Of a stretch of DNA of 64,000 bases, positions 18,264-28,452 are shown piece after piece. Numbering within the stretch: position 1 is the stretch's first letter; the number at the start of each line of letters is the position of its first letter. Source of the DNA: Chryseobacterium sp. 3008163 (lineage in GTDB: Bacteria > Bacteroidota > Bacteroidia > Flavobacteriales > Weeksellaceae); contig NZ_CP033070.1 of NCBI RefSeq assembly GCF_003669035.1, forward strand, positions 2,170,001-2,234,000, written 5' to 3'. The notes beneath the pieces are model-generated. The model searched no databases and was not told where the DNA came from. It worked only from the letters and a program-made list of their open reading frames with translations. The position numbers and the translations under genes were made by a program.

Positions 18264-21200
18264 TTAATCAGGACAGGTTTGTGTATTTAAACACTGCCAG
18301 CTGAATGAAAATCCACCATCTGTAGATGTATACATTTTTAGACAGTTGTTTACTGTATCATAAACCATCATTCCTTCTGTAAAATCAGCAACCGGAATTC
18401 CTATAGGATTCCCTGAGCCATCAAAAGGAAGTCTGTTGACTACAAATCCTTTGGTTTTAGATTCCAGTACCAACCAGGCACCCTTGCGAACCATTGGCCA
18501 ATTATCAGGATCTGTAGCACCTGCTCTGCTCAAAGAGGTAATCCCAACCTTACTGTCTAATGCTGTTCCGCTTGTTATTCCAGGCTTGTAACAAGAAGAA
18601 GGAATACTTGCTGTAACGATCAAACACTGTGGGGTAATCGTAGAGGTATTTAGAATTCCACCTGAAGGTACAGTAATATTTGAAGAACTGTTTGTAAAAG
18701 CAGACGGATTTGCAGAACATGATGCATTAAGTTGCCCAAGTACATTAGTGATATCCACTGATATCGTTGCACTCTGTCCCGGATTTAATTGCAGCCCTGA
18801 AATAGTAACTATTCCTGAATTGGGAGCAGCAGTAATTACACCACCTGTTCCACCTGTGATTGATGCGTTAGGCGTTGCTGCAACTTTGATACTGCTTGGC
18901 AGATTATCCGTAAAATCAATCGTCTGCAATACCGCATCAGATGCTGTATTGGTAACTGTCCAAATATATTTTGTTACACCGCCGTCTGCTATAGTGCTAA
19001 CAGGTAAACTTTTCGTTAGTACCGGAGGTATTGCCACATCTACAGAGATAAAATAAGACCCGCTTACCAAAGCATCTCCGCCTGTACTAAGTTGTTCAAG
19101 AACGACATCAACAGGCGTACTGGAAGGTGCTAAGACCCCTGTCGCATCAAAAATATCTGCGTCAAAATCATACGATTCAGCAACTCCAAACAAGTGTCCT
19201 GCACTGATGGGAAGACGAGCTGTATAATTCCCTGAGATTGCAGGTCCGCCATCAACAGAAACATTATTGTTTGCACCCCAAGCAATAGAACTATTTAATG
19301 CATCAGTTGTAGATCCCGTCATAGGGTCTGCTAAATTTGTTAAAGTAGTTCCTACCTTACCAAAACTTAACAAATCAGAGAACCCTCTGTCACCATAGGT
19401 CCCAGTAAGACCAACTATGGCTTTTACAGTCCCAGAAGCAGGAATTTTCAAGCCTTGAATTGTGGTTTGCACAACTCCAGGAGGAAAAGATTGCCAACCA
19501 TCGTTTATAACAATCTTTCTAAATTTAGAATTAGCGTTTTTGTAAACAACAATAATAGACCACCCTCCCATTGATACTGGGAAAGGACTAGGATTAGCAA
19601 GGAAATACCTTCCTGCCGGTCCTCCTGCGGCTGTACTCACATAACCGTTAGGAGGTATCATTGAGGTAATATCCCAAATCATCTGAGCATAACCAAATGC
19701 ACCACCTGTACTTCTATCTGCAATACTTGTTCCTGGTGTTAAAGTGGTATAAGCCGCCGCACCCGGAACTTTCAACATTGCTGAAGTAAAGTTTGCAGGT
19801 CCATCTTTTTCTACTGATAAATATGCTTTGACAATTGTTGATCCTGCAGGTAAAATCAAATCTCCATAATTAGACCATATAGTAGAACCATCTCCATCTA
19901 TATCAGGTACTCTACGTGTAGTATTATTGGCTGGTAAGCTAAAATACCATGAATTCCCTGTCATACTTACTCCTCCTTGTACAACATCATTGTATCTGAT
20001 TGAAGAATTAACAGGCAGCTGATAATCTTCAATCTCTCCAAATGTTATTAATGGTGAATTAGCAGCAACCGTGGCAGATGTAGCACCGTTACCAACACTT
20101 CTTTCATCAATTAAAGCACTTCCAGTACCTGTTGTAAAATCTAACAGACTTAAATTAGACAATCTTAATCTTAAATACATACTAAGTGTTCCATTAACAA
20201 TTGTAAGTGTTTGAGCAGCCGTCCATGTTAAGGTCATTGTTGTATTTGTAGAACTGGTAGTTGTAGCAGTTGCTACTTCACCAACCTGAAAAATCCCATC
20301 ACCATTAAGATCTAGCCATCCGTATAAGTACTTTGTTCCTGCTGGCAAAGTGCTAGGAATACTTACAGGAACAGTAATACTGTATGCTGTATTTCTTTCT
20401 ATGCTTGCCATTGTAGTAATACCATCTTCATCAGCTGTTCCAATCGCATTATCTCCTACAGTATTATTTTGAGCAGGTGAAGTAACGGAAGCAGGAGTAC
20501 TTTCTGCATCTAAAAGACTTCCTATACTAAATCCCAAAAGTGGCACATGAATTCCCGGTAAAACATTCCCATCTTTATCATTTTCAAAACTGGAAGGTAG
20601 ATCTCCGTAATCATAAGTGGTAACCACATCAATTTGATAATCTTCTACTTCACCATTGGATCCAGCCGGAAAATTAATAGGATTTGATCCAGAGACAGCA
20701 CCAACGAAACCAACGCTTCGTTCATCAATTAATGTACTTCCAGTACCTGCTGTAAAATCATTCAGTAATTGATCCGAAAGTCTTAATCTCATATACAATT
20801 TGGTTGCACCCGTCACTATACTTCCTGTTTTTGCAGATGACCAGGTAAGAGATTGTGTCGACGTTCCTGTTGTTGTGAAAGTAACAACTGCATCAGACAA
20901 TTCGCCAGACTGAAACTTACCATCATTGTTAAAATCAATCCATCCATACAGATATTTTGTGCTTAATACAGAATTTGTTACAGGGATTGCTAAGTTGTAT
21001 GATATTCCTTTTCTAATTTGATTTACAGAGACATTTATCGCATCTTCATCAGCACCGTCTCCGTTGCTCCCATTATTATCTGCTCCTGAAGCTACACTTA
21101 AGGGCGAAATTTCAAGATCAGGAATTATACTTCCTAAAGATAATCCTGCAAGAGCAATGTGTGCTGCAGGAGCGTAGACGCCATCTTTTGTTAAATCATA

Positions 21201-21992
21201 GGTTGTTGGTACGTCTCCGTAATCAAAAACAGGAGAAGTTACATTTGCCCAGGTAGCACCTAAATTGATAGCATCTACTTCTAGGGTAGGTGATGTTACG
21301 GCAGTTCCCTGTAGAAGAGATACAGTAGAAAAAGAACCGGCATCAGTACCAATAGCAGCTGAATACACAGCATCCGGTGTTACCGGTTCTGAAGATAATA
21401 CGGGATTTACATATAGTTTAACAGCATCGTTTGAAGCGCCTGCAACTACTTCATATTTCAAGACCACCATTATATTCGTATTAAACGGTCTCACTGTTGT
21501 TTCGTAAACGGGTATTCCTCCTGTTCCTCTCAAGACTCCAAAACTGAAGCCTGAGCCATTTGATTTTATAAATAATTTCGCACCTACCGTAGATGCTGGT
21601 GCAATATTAGTTCCTATAGAATAAAAAAAATCTCCAGCGATATTAGCTGCCGATACATTGACAACAAGTGAAGAATATATAGGTGCTAAAAGCCCATTAA
21701 AAGCAATAGATACATCCTGCCCATTATTAGCTAAAGCAATTTTATTACCCATACCGTTACCGATAGAACCTGGATAAGCTAGATTGCCATTTGAAACTGT
21801 TATATTATTGGTCCCTGTTCCTCCTAAAGCAGTCCAGTTATCAGATGTTAATAATGTCCCAGATGTATAGTTAAAGCTCTCAGAAAGGCGATTCTGGGCT
21901 TGTAAAATTGATAGACTGCTAAAGATGCAAAACAGTATAATACTGCTGAACTTTAGATAAAGCCATTCTATGCTATGTGTTATTCGTTTCAT
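18264..21992 (-). CDS. Large surface protein with two GEVED domains
   Basis: A 1242-aa secreted protein. The start is set at ATG 21992 (MKRITHSIEW) because it puts a basic stretch directly before the hydrophobic signal segment ending ILQAQ; seven extra upstream codons are optional. An N-terminal lectin-like region (SFNYTSGTLLTSDNW) is followed by two GEVED domains (D-Y-G-D-V-P-T and D-Y-G-D-L-P-S starts, G-E-V-E-D-Y and G-E-I-E-D-Y ends). Then come an adhesin-like beta domain (GGWSIIVVYKN), a DUF11-type repeat (LTKSLPVSTIADGG) and a C-terminal MMVYDT module. It lacks a classical T9SS sorting domain. Probably an adhesin. Confidence 0.85.
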   Translation of the reverse strand: MKRITHSIEWLYLKFSSIILFCIFSSLSILQAQNRLSESFNYTSGTLLTSDNWTALGGTGTNNITVSNGNLAYPGSIGNGMGNKIALANNGQDVSIAFNGLLAPIYSSLVVNVSAANIAGDFFYSIGTNIAPASTVGAKLFIKSNGSGFSFGVLRGTGGIPVYETTVRPFNTNIMVVLKYEVVAGASNDAVKLYVNPVLSSEPVTPDAVYSAAIGTDAGSFSTVSLLQGTAVTSPTLEVDAINLGATWANVTSPVFDYGDVPTTYDLTKDGVYAPAAHIALAGLSLGSIIPDLEISPLSVASGADNNGSNGDGADEDAINVSVNQIRKGISYNLAIPVTNSVLSTKYLYGWIDFNNDGKFQSGELSDAVVTFTTTGTSTQSLTWSSAKTGSIVTGATKLYMRLRLSDQLLNDFTAGTGSTLIDERSVGFVGAVSGSNPINFPAGSNGEVEDYQIDVVTTYDYGDLPSSFENDKDGNVLPGIHVPLLGFSIGSLLDAESTPASVTSPAQNNTVGDNAIGTADEDGITTMASIERNTAYSITVPVSIPSTLPAGTKYLYGWLDLNGDGIFQVGEVATATTTSSTNTTMTLTWTAAQTLTIVNGTLSMYLRLRLSNLSLLDFTTGTGSALIDERSVGNGATSATVAANSPLITFGEIEDYQLPVNSSIRYNDVVQGGVSMTGNSWYFSLPANNTTRRVPDIDGDGSTIWSNYGDLILPAGSTIVKAYLSVEKDGPANFTSAMLKVPGAAAYTTLTPGTSIADRSTGGAFGYAQMIWDITSMIPPNGYVSTAAGGPAGRYFLANPSPFPVSMGGWSIIVVYKNANSKFRKIVINDGWQSFPPGVVQTTIQGLKIPASGTVKAIVGLTGTYGDRGFSDLLSFGKVGTTLTNLADPMTGSTTDALNSSIAWGANNNVSVDGGPAISGNYTARLPISAGHLFGVAESYDFDADIFDATGVLAPSSTPVDVVLEQLSTGGDALVSGSYFISVDVAIPPVLTKSLPVSTIADGGVTKYIWTVTNTASDAVLQTIDFTDNLPSSIKVAATPNASITGGTGGVITAAPNSGIVTISGLQLNPGQSATISVDITNVLGQLNASCSANPSAFTNSSSNITVPSGGILNTSTITPQCLIVTASIPSSCYKPGITSGTALDSKVGITSLSRAGATDPDNWPMVRKGAWLVLESKTKGFVVNRLPFDGSGNPIGIPVADFTEGMMVYDTVNNCLKMYTSTDGGFSFSWQCLNTQTCPD

Positions 21993-22118
21993 AAAAATTA
22001 GTATAAATTTCAATCATCTTTTATTTCAATTTTAATGATGTCACAATAATTATTATCACAATATTGTACATTAAGTGGAATGAAACATTAGAATAAATGT
22101 TTTTGTTATTAAATTATC

Positions 22119-22646
22119 TTAGTGTCTTAAGCAAAATAAATTATCAATTGGAGGTGGGCGTAGCCTATGTAGGCATAAAAAAAGAGATAAGATTATTAAA
22201 AACTTGTATTCTGAATGATCTTGAATTAGATTCCCTTTACTGTAATTATGAATTAAGACAATTCTATCTGATATTAAGACAAGAGGTTTTTTGAGTAAAT
22301 TAAAAGACAAAGTTGCTATATACGAGATAGAGCATAAACTATGAGCTACTAGTTGATTGTTTAAAGAAAAATAGCATCTAGATATTGAAAATTTATGTAC
22401 GTCCTTTTTAGCTAATTTTTTTTCAGTGTCATGGGAAGACACCTTTTTTATTTTCTTTACCAAAAATTTATTTGGGCGTAGAGTTTCAGAATAACTGTTT
22501 GTAATCATACTCACAGATGTACCTGACTCTATATAAATCTTTGCACCACCTTCTACGCTAATCTGTGCGAAAAAACAATTAAGAGAACATAGAAAAATGC
22601 ACAAACCAACCAAAAAAGGAGTTATGTTGTTATTGTTTTTGTACAT
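22119..22646 (-). CDS. Hypothetical secreted protein
   Basis: 175 aa. The N-terminus has a signal peptide (hydrophobic FLVGLCIFLCSLNCFFAQ) followed by SVEGGAKIYIESGTSVS, a start seen in small Chryseobacterium surface proteins. After about residue 70 the sequence looks less protein-like, ending RLRPPPIDNLFCLRH, so the 3' half may be a frameshifted or degraded extension. It is upstream of the GEVED gene on the same strand. Confidence 0.5.
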   Translation of the reverse strand: MYKNNNNITPFLVGLCIFLCSLNCFFAQISVEGGAKIYIESGTSVSMITNSYSETLRPNKFLVKKIKKVSSHDTEKKLAKKDVHKFSISRCYFSLNNQLVAHSLCSISYIATLSFNLLKKPLVLISDRIVLIHNYSKGNLIQDHSEYKFLIILSLFLCLHRLRPPPIDNLFCLRH

Positions 22647-22972
22647 TTTTTTTCTTTAATATGTTTTAATCTTCAGGCTAGAGCAAAAGCATCCAGCCCC
22701 AAATAATTAATTATTAAAGTAAGAGTTGTGAAAAACGATAGAATCTTTGTCCTAAGTTATTGAGGGAATCAATCAATTACCTTGTAATAAATTATAGGCA
22801 AATATAAAGGAACATTAACGGCGAAAAAAGTAAACGGTAGTGGAAATTCACGAAAAACAACAATACATAACACTCTAATTTAAAGTACTTTAAGCACCAA
22901 TATCGCCTTCATTTTTCAAGTGATTATTAATGAGAGATTGATAGGATTTTACAACGTTTTTTTTCTTTTTTA
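22647..22972. other. Gap holding a frameshifted TPR-protein tail and a repeat
   Basis: On the minus strand, 22976 to 22890 encodes K-K-K-K-N-V-V-K-S-Y-Q-S-L-I-N-N-H-L-K in the frame next to the upstream TPR gene. It would be that gene's natural C-terminus if the A7 tract at 22977-22983 had eight bases. A 26-base element (22840-22865) repeated at 27311 follows. The rest shows nothing. Confidence 0.5.
22840..22865. repeat. 26-bp dispersed repeat, copy 1
   Basis: GTGGAAATTCACGAAAAACA followed by ACAATA matches 27311-27336 at 25 of 26 bases. Both copies lie at the same place, just beyond the 3' end of a related TPR coding tail. Confidence 0.7.
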
Positions 22973-24034
22973 TTATAAAAAAAGATAATAAATAGCAAGA
23001 ATATGTAATATAAGTAATGTTGAAATTTTTATGTAAAAACTTTGTGAATTTATTCTTGTTTTTTCTGTAGACCTCTTATCAGATTCAAAGATTATATTGT
23101 TCATAAAATCTTTTTCAAACTTCTGTATATCATTATCTGCATCTACATATCTCTTTAAATATTCATGATAACTTTCCAAATCATTTTTAGCAATACTATT
23201 ATATGATAACCACTTGTATAAATCCTTACTCAAATTAGGATCACCCAATTCTTTTGAAAGCAGTAAAGCAGTATTAAGATTATACTCCGCCTCATTCGTT
23301 TTATTGATAAGGATATTTGCTTGCGCCAGCCCTAAATAGGTATATCCTAAAGAATTATTATTATTTATTTTTTTTCCTAATATGATTGTTTTTGAAAATA
23401 TCACTTGCGCGGAGTCTATTTTACCTTGATCTAAATAGCAAAAACCAACATTATCCATTGCAATACATTGATTTGCAACCATCTGTAAATCATTTGGTTC
23501 GGTTTTATATTCAGCAACAGCTTTTTTAAGAAATTTAATGGCCAATTCATTATTAAATTGATGCCTATAAATCATCCCTCTTAAATAATAGTTGTTTCCT
23601 ATTAATTTTCTTATGGAATCTCTTTGTGGATAAGACTCTGCCAAATCATCAGCTTTATTTAAATACGAAAGAGCCCTATCATACATTCTTAACTGCTCGT
23701 ATTGCTGAATGATAATGTTTAAACCTCCTATTTGACGATCTATATAATGATTTTCTCCGGCAATTTTTTCACCCTGCAAACTGTACTGCAAAGCTTTTTT
23801 ATAATTTCTTTTCCCAGAATATGCATTGGCTAAATAAAAAAGAGCTCTAATTTCAGTTTTCTTATTCAGATTATCTAACTTTAAAACTTTTTCTGCTACC
23901 TCCACTACTTTATCTGGATTACTTGAAAGCTGAAATCGAACTGCACTCAATAGACTATCCGGATTTTTTTGACCAAATAAATTAATACTCAGGAAACATA
24001 ATAAAAAATAATATTTTCTATAGTGGATAAGCAT
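22973..24034 (-). CDS. Secreted/membrane TPR protein, C-terminus frameshifted
   Basis: 353 aa: signal peptide, then at least six TPR-like helical repeats (KKALQYSLQGEKIA, YDRALSYLNKADDLAE, NELAIKFLKKAVAEY, GKIDSAQVIFSKTI), and a C-terminal transmembrane helix. Translation stops inside the helix (A-I-Y-Y-L-F-L). One extra base in an A/T run would add a basic cytoplasmic tail of about 30 residues. Its ATG overlaps the end of the TPR-AraC gene by 17 bases, so translation is probably coupled. Likely a partner or paralogue of that sensor. Confidence 0.72.
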   Translation of the reverse strand: MLIHYRKYYFLLCFLSINLFGQKNPDSLLSAVRFQLSSNPDKVVEVAEKVLKLDNLNKKTEIRALFYLANAYSGKRNYKKALQYSLQGEKIAGENHYIDRQIGGLNIIIQQYEQLRMYDRALSYLNKADDLAESYPQRDSIRKLIGNNYYLRGMIYRHQFNNELAIKFLKKAVAEYKTEPNDLQMVANQCIAMDNVGFCYLDQGKIDSAQVIFSKTIILGKKINNNNSLGYTYLGLAQANILINKTNEAEYNLNTALLLSKELGDPNLSKDLYKWLSYNSIAKNDLESYHEYLKRYVDADNDIQKFEKDFMNNIIFESDKRSTEKTRINSQSFYIKISTLLILHILAIYYLFL

Positions 24035-25536
24035 TATTTTCTTTTTCTAATTTAATAAAATCGATAAAAGTTATTGGAGACATACCAATATGCTTTTTAA
24101 AAGCAAAAGTAAAACTATTGTGTGATGCAAATCCACATTCTTCTGCTAAATAGCTCACTTTAAAATTAAGATATTTAGAATCTTTTCTTAATTTATTAAC
24201 AATATAATTAATTCTTAATTCATTTATATAAAAATTAAAATTTTTCTGCTTATGATCACTTAAGACTTTTGAAAGGTACTTTGTATTTGTGTTTAATTGT
24301 GTTGCCAAAAGTGGAAGAGACATATTTTTATTTAGAAATCTATTACTTTTTTCGAACTTAATAAGACCAGCAATTATATTTTTTTCAGTATCTGATGCAA
24401 CTGAAATAGATTTTAAAGTTTTATTTTTTTGTTCTTTATTATCAAACTTATTTATTGTTTCTAAAAAGCTTGTCAAATCCTTTTTGTTATTTATTTTTAG
24501 CTTATAATTCCTTCGAAACACCAATATTACAACCAATATTATTAATAATGAAATCATTAATATGTATATCGTATTTTTTTGTTTTTTTCGATAAGATTTG
24601 TGATAGTATTGTTGTTGTTTTCATAATTATTCACAAACCATTCATTAGCCAAGCTAAGTTTAGATTCTGTATTAACTGTTGCAATATGTAATTTTCGATA
24701 ATATTCTTGAGATTTTTCACTATCCTTTAATGCTATAAAGTTTTTCATTAATTTTTCATTAATCTCTTTTTCATAAAACGGGTTATTAATTTTTTTTGTC
24801 TTTCCACAGCTTTATAAAGAGTCTTCACAGCAATTTCATATTGTTTATTAATAAAAAAACAATCACTATAATAAATAAAATTCTGAATTTCCCAATACTC
24901 CATTTTGCCCTGTTTTTCAAGATTTTCTACATTTTTGGAGAAATAATATAGAGCGTTATCATAATCGGACTTTTCTAAATATGACTTTGCAATTTGCGTA
25001 AATAAAGTTCCTTTGGTGATCTTCGCATAAACCAAATTTATTTCAGGAGAGATGTTTGATCTATTTTTCACAATCTCAGAAACGTTTATTTCTTTAAATT
25101 CATTATAAAGTTTAGAATTTTCTTTTATTATTTGCTTAGCTTCATCATCATACTTTTTAGAAAGATCAGTTATGTTTAAAAAATTTAAAATTTCCGCCAA
25201 TAACAATAATGAACTAACCCGTAAACTATCATTCTTTGATTCTGTCGCTATACGCTTTGCATTTTCGGATGCTTCTAATGCTTGGTCATATTTACCTTCA
25301 ATAAAATAACTCTTTGATGTAAGTAAATAGCCTTGTATAATTTCTTCCGAAGAACTTGAATTTTTTATTATAGATGTGGCAAACTTTAGAGATTGCTCAG
25401 GATCAGAATACAAAACTTGCTGTGCATCAGCTAATAAGGTTCCGCTCTCTATTATTTTTTGTTGGGAAAATAAAGTTCCTGTGAAAATAAAATAGAATAA
25501 GATTATAAGCAATCTAAAAGGAAGTAATGAGGTCAT
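24018..25536 (-). pseudogene. TPR-transmembrane-AraC regulator split into three frames
   Basis: Three abutting minus-strand frames make one protein of about 505 aa. 25536-24748 gives a signal peptide and TPR repeats; 24748-24557 gives a further helical part (KNFIALKDSEKSQEYYRKL); 24557-24018 gives a membrane helix (LLIILVVILVF) and an AraC-type HTH (LPLLATQLNTNTKYLSKVL, VSYLAEECGFASHNSFTFAF). The joins are at T8 (24790-24797) and at the two T7 runs (24574-24588). Each needs one added base. This architecture is common in Bacteroidota one-component membrane regulators. Whether it is truly broken is uncertain. Confidence 0.8.
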
Positions 25537-26003
25537 TTTAAGTTTTTATATAATTGTTTAAAATAAAGCCACTTTAAATCATCCCCCTTGATTTAGTTAA
25601 TTCTATATTATCTACAGACCAAAGAGATATATTTAATTTAATAGATTACATAGTTACAATTTGATTTATGTACATATTCTGGATGAATTTTTGATTAAAT
25701 CAAATATAACGATTATTTACAAAATAGAATTAGATTATTTAAACAAAAAACAATATTTACCATTAAATTAATATCAATATGTAAATAAAACAACCAAATA
25801 GTAAACAATATTCAATATTTAGTTATTTTACTGAAATACCACCAATACAATTAAAAAGTAAAGTATAAGCCGGCTACTAAGATTTAATAACTTTAAAGCA
25901 TTAAAAATGAGCCTAAAAAGCTCAGTAGTTTATCAATTCCATTATTACAAATTCGAATATCCTTTGATGTATCAAGGGATATTCGAAAAATAAAAATAAT
26001 AAA
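25537..26003. other. AT-rich intergenic region
   Basis: About 470 bases upstream of the TPR-AraC gene and downstream of the small T9SS gene. Apart from the hairpin at 25952-25987 there is no ORF or recognisable element. It probably holds the promoter of the regulator. Confidence 0.4.
25952..25987 (-). terminator. Hairpin downstream of the small T9SS gene
   Basis: TTCGAATATCCTTTGAT pairs with ATCAAGGGATATTCGAA (17 positions, one mismatch or wobble) around GT. It lies 16 bases beyond the stop codon at 26004. The following T run is weak. Confidence 0.7.
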
Positions 26004-26798
26004 TTATTTTTTCACCATTTTAATCGTTTGTTTAGAACCATCTTTCATCATTAAAGTCATAAAATATATTCCAGATTTTAAATCTTCCAAATGAACAGCA
26101 GTACCTATCTCATTAACAGTCTTCACTATCCTTCCGGAAACATCTGCCACTAAAATTGATTTTACATCAGCGCCATTAGAGATAGCTATTGTATCTGTAA
26201 ATGGATTAGGATATACTTTGGTGTTATTTTTAGTTTTTGAAGCTTCAAATGTTGCTAAAGTTGCCTGAGTTACTGAAATATCATCAAAATAGACATAGTT
26301 ATCAGCTGAGGAACCTGCTGTTACTGCAAACCTAACATAAACATTGCCTGAGGTCGGTAGACCAGAAATATTAATAGATTTTGCAGCACAAGATGCCGAA
26401 ACTGTATGAGTACCGCTACCTTGTATTGTATAAGTAGTAATCCATGGTCCAGAGGCAGAAGTCGCATACTGTACTCTTATAGCACCTACGTCTGCCAACG
26501 TTGCCCCAGTAGAATTATCAGAATATTTAGTCACTTTATAAGAGAAACTAACCGATAAATCTCCTCCATTTGTACCTAATAATGCAGGTGAAGTAAGATA
26601 AGAAGTACTAGCATAATAATTATTTGCTCTAATACTACCTGATCCAGCACATGGAGTTGTTGTTGACCTGTCAAATAAGCCAGAACCACTAATAGTCCAA
26701 GATCCTAATCCGGTGGGTTCCCATCCGTAATTATAAGAAATTTGTGCTGATGTTGCAACACCCAATGCCATCATACCGGCTAATAAAATTTTCTTCAT
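26004..26798 (-). CDS. Secreted T9SS protein with jelly-roll domain
   Basis: 264 aa. A clean signal peptide (MKKILLAGMMALGVATSAQ) is followed by a beta-sandwich domain (GSWTISGSGLFDRSTTTPCAGSG, VYFDDISVTQAT). The C-terminal 70 residues are a type A sorting domain (KVYPNPFTDTIAISN, SGIYFMTLMMKDGSKQT, ending K-M-V-K-K). The protein would be exported by T9SS and attached to or released from the surface. Ligand unknown. It is monocistronic. Confidence 0.88.
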   Translation of the reverse strand: MKKILLAGMMALGVATSAQISYNYGWEPTGLGSWTISGSGLFDRSTTTPCAGSGSIRANNYYASTSYLTSPALLGTNGGDLSVSFSYKVTKYSDNSTGATLADVGAIRVQYATSASGPWITTYTIQGSGTHTVSASCAAKSINISGLPTSGNVYVRFAVTAGSSADNYVYFDDISVTQATLATFEASKTKNNTKVYPNPFTDTIAISNGADVKSILVADVSGRIVKTVNEIGTAVHLEDLKSGIYFMTLMMKDGSKQTIKMVKK

Positions 26799-27310
26799 AT
26801 AAGTTTTATTTAAAATTAATTACTGATATATGTATTTTAAAAAATTTAATAATTATTATTTCAGCAATACACCTGAAAATGTTTTTTTTGTTATCATCCA
26901 TAAAATACCACAGTTTTGATTTTTAGATTTCGAAAAAATAGAAATTACCAATAAAAGAATTCGCAAAAGCTCATTCTACTTAGGTACTACATGATACATA
27001 TTAGCTAAAAACAAGATTTAAAGATTGTATGTGCAAATAAAAATTTCAGGATCATAAATTTTTCGCTCTCGTTTCATATCTTAAAATTGAGGTTTTATGC
27101 TTAACTTTAACTAGACGCTAAATTGGTATATCTACTTAATATTTTTTCGCACAGATAACTTTAGACTTAGCATCTTGCACGAAACAATTAATTATTACAA
27201 GTAGAGAATTATAATATGCAGGAACTTTGGAACAAAATTATAGATACCCCCTAATCATTGTTTTCTAAACAAGTATATAGCGATATAAATTGCAAACAAA
27301 GAAAAAACAC

Positions 27311-27336
27311 GTGGAAATTCGCGAAAAACAACAATA
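27311..27336. repeat. 26-bp dispersed repeat, copy 2
   Basis: It matches 22840-22865 except for one base (TTCGCG for TTCACG). Here too it directly follows a TPR-protein tail remnant on the minus strand. Confidence 0.7.
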
Positions 27337-27360
27337 ATTAACATATTGTATTACAATACA

Positions 27361-27480
27361 TTAAATACTATTATAGCCATTTTTATTTAGGTGATTATTT
27401 ATCATATCCTGATGTAATTTAATGACGCTTTTTCTTTACAATAATAAAAGGATAATAAACAGCAAAAACATTTAAAATAA
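27361..27480 (-). pseudogene. Relic of a paralogous TPR-protein C-terminus
   Basis: The minus strand reads F-L-L-F-I-I-L-L-L-L, stop, then R-K-S-V-I-K-L-H-Q-D-M-I-N-N-H-L-N-K. This parallels the frameshifted tail of the 22973 gene (K-N-V-V-K-S-Y-Q-S-L-I-N-N-H-L-K). A nonsense codon follows the membrane helix, and no upstream TPR coding remains. Confidence 0.55.
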
Positions 27481-28039
27481 TCATGATTTAAATATTTAGT
27501 TAAATTCCTGTTAAAGCATAGTTAATATATCAAAGAAAAATTGTCTTCTATAAAAAAGCATAGCATTAATTATTAGCGTAGTCAGTTCTTTTTTTATCAG
27601 AAAAATGCTCCGTAGTAGTATTTATAAATAATGCTAAAATTTTATTTGAGATCCGACCTTGTAGATTAGGGAAATATAAATCTGTTTTTTTGTATCCGTT
27701 GTTGTAAGGAAAGATTACTTATAAATTCAAATCTTTTGATATGGTATACCTGAAATTTTTCTAAAATTTTTGTGTAAATTTTATTTAATGATTAGGAGCA
27801 CTACTTCACTCACTTTTAAGCTCTGAAAAAATTCATTATTACTTTATAAATTATGAAAACTTCCCCAATTACCGAAACAATTCTTGTTTTTTTTATACCT
27901 TTTTCATCAATGGAATATGCTCTTAACATTTTTTTTATAACAAAGAATACTTTATCACAAATTTAGTTAGAGCCTGTTTAAAAATTAAATTTTAGAAATT
28001 CGTACAGAATATTCTCATCAAAGAAGAATATAATAAGAT

Positions 28040-28213
28040 CAGAAAAATATTATTTCATTTACCATATCAGTTGATTCATTAGGATACAGCCAAACCAATT
28101 ATGAATCAATTAAAAAGGAAAATCAGATCTTACAATCTATAATTAAAACTTTGTCTTCAGAAAATGAATATCTAAAAAAGTACTTGATATTAAAAATGAC
28201 TGTTTGAAAGTAT
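28040..28213 (+). pseudogene. Decayed start of a secreted coiled-coil protein
   Basis: The frame reads N-I-I-S-F-T-I-S-V-D-S-L-G-Y-S-Q-T-N-Y-E-S-I-K-K-E-N-Q, then L-S-S-E-N-E-Y-L-K-K: a signal-peptide end followed by a short coiled coil. After the A6 tract (28174-28179) the sensible continuation V-L-D-I-K-N-D-C-L-K-V lies in another frame and stops at once. No start codon or downstream domain remains. Confidence 0.4.
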
Positions 28214-28309
28214 AAAGCTATAGCTTTTAAAACAGAATATGATGTTTAATCAAACTTTCAACATCATCATTATTTAGCTAAAAATCAACTAGTTAAATAT
28301 TTTAAAACA

Positions 28310-28343
28310 CGTCAGGTTTTGTCACATTAATGTATTAATCAGT
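28310..28343 (+). promoter_or_regulatory. Extra operator copy upstream of the M15 promoter
   Basis: CGTCAGGTTTTGTCA is a near match to the island dyad, 88 bases before the stronger site at 28398. The base positions expected for the -7 box read TAATCAGT, a poor match, so this is more likely an auxiliary operator than a promoter. Confidence 0.45.
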
Positions 28344-28397
28344 GTTTACAGAAAGTTCATTTTTTATTTAAAAATTATTTCTTTTTTATTTCCAACA

Positions 28398-28431
28398 CGT
28401 CAAGTTTTGGCGTATTACAAATCTACATTTG
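28398..28431 (+). promoter_or_regulatory. Island-type promoter of the M15 peptidase gene
   Basis: CGTCAAGTTTTGGCG (28398-28412) is followed after 11 bases by TACATTTG (28424-28431), a perfect TAnnTTTG. The apparent TTG start at 28429 falls inside this -7 box, which supports ATG 28453 as the true start. Confidence 0.8.
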
Positions 28432-28452
28432 TTTTCCAAAGAAATTAAAATT

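Larger units (their letters stand above)
26799..28309. other. Long AT-rich gap with gene remnants
   Basis: About 1.5 kb without an intact gene. It contains a relic of a TPR-protein tail (27361-27480), the second 26-base repeat (27311-27336) and the start of a decayed secreted coiled-coil protein (about 28040-28213). This looks like a boundary between the decaying accessory region and the operator-controlled island. Confidence 0.5.

Noticed and set aside
28429..28452. TTG start at 28429 for the M15 peptidase
   Set aside because: It falls within the TACATTTG -7 box, so it cannot be in the transcript; ATG 28453 is used.
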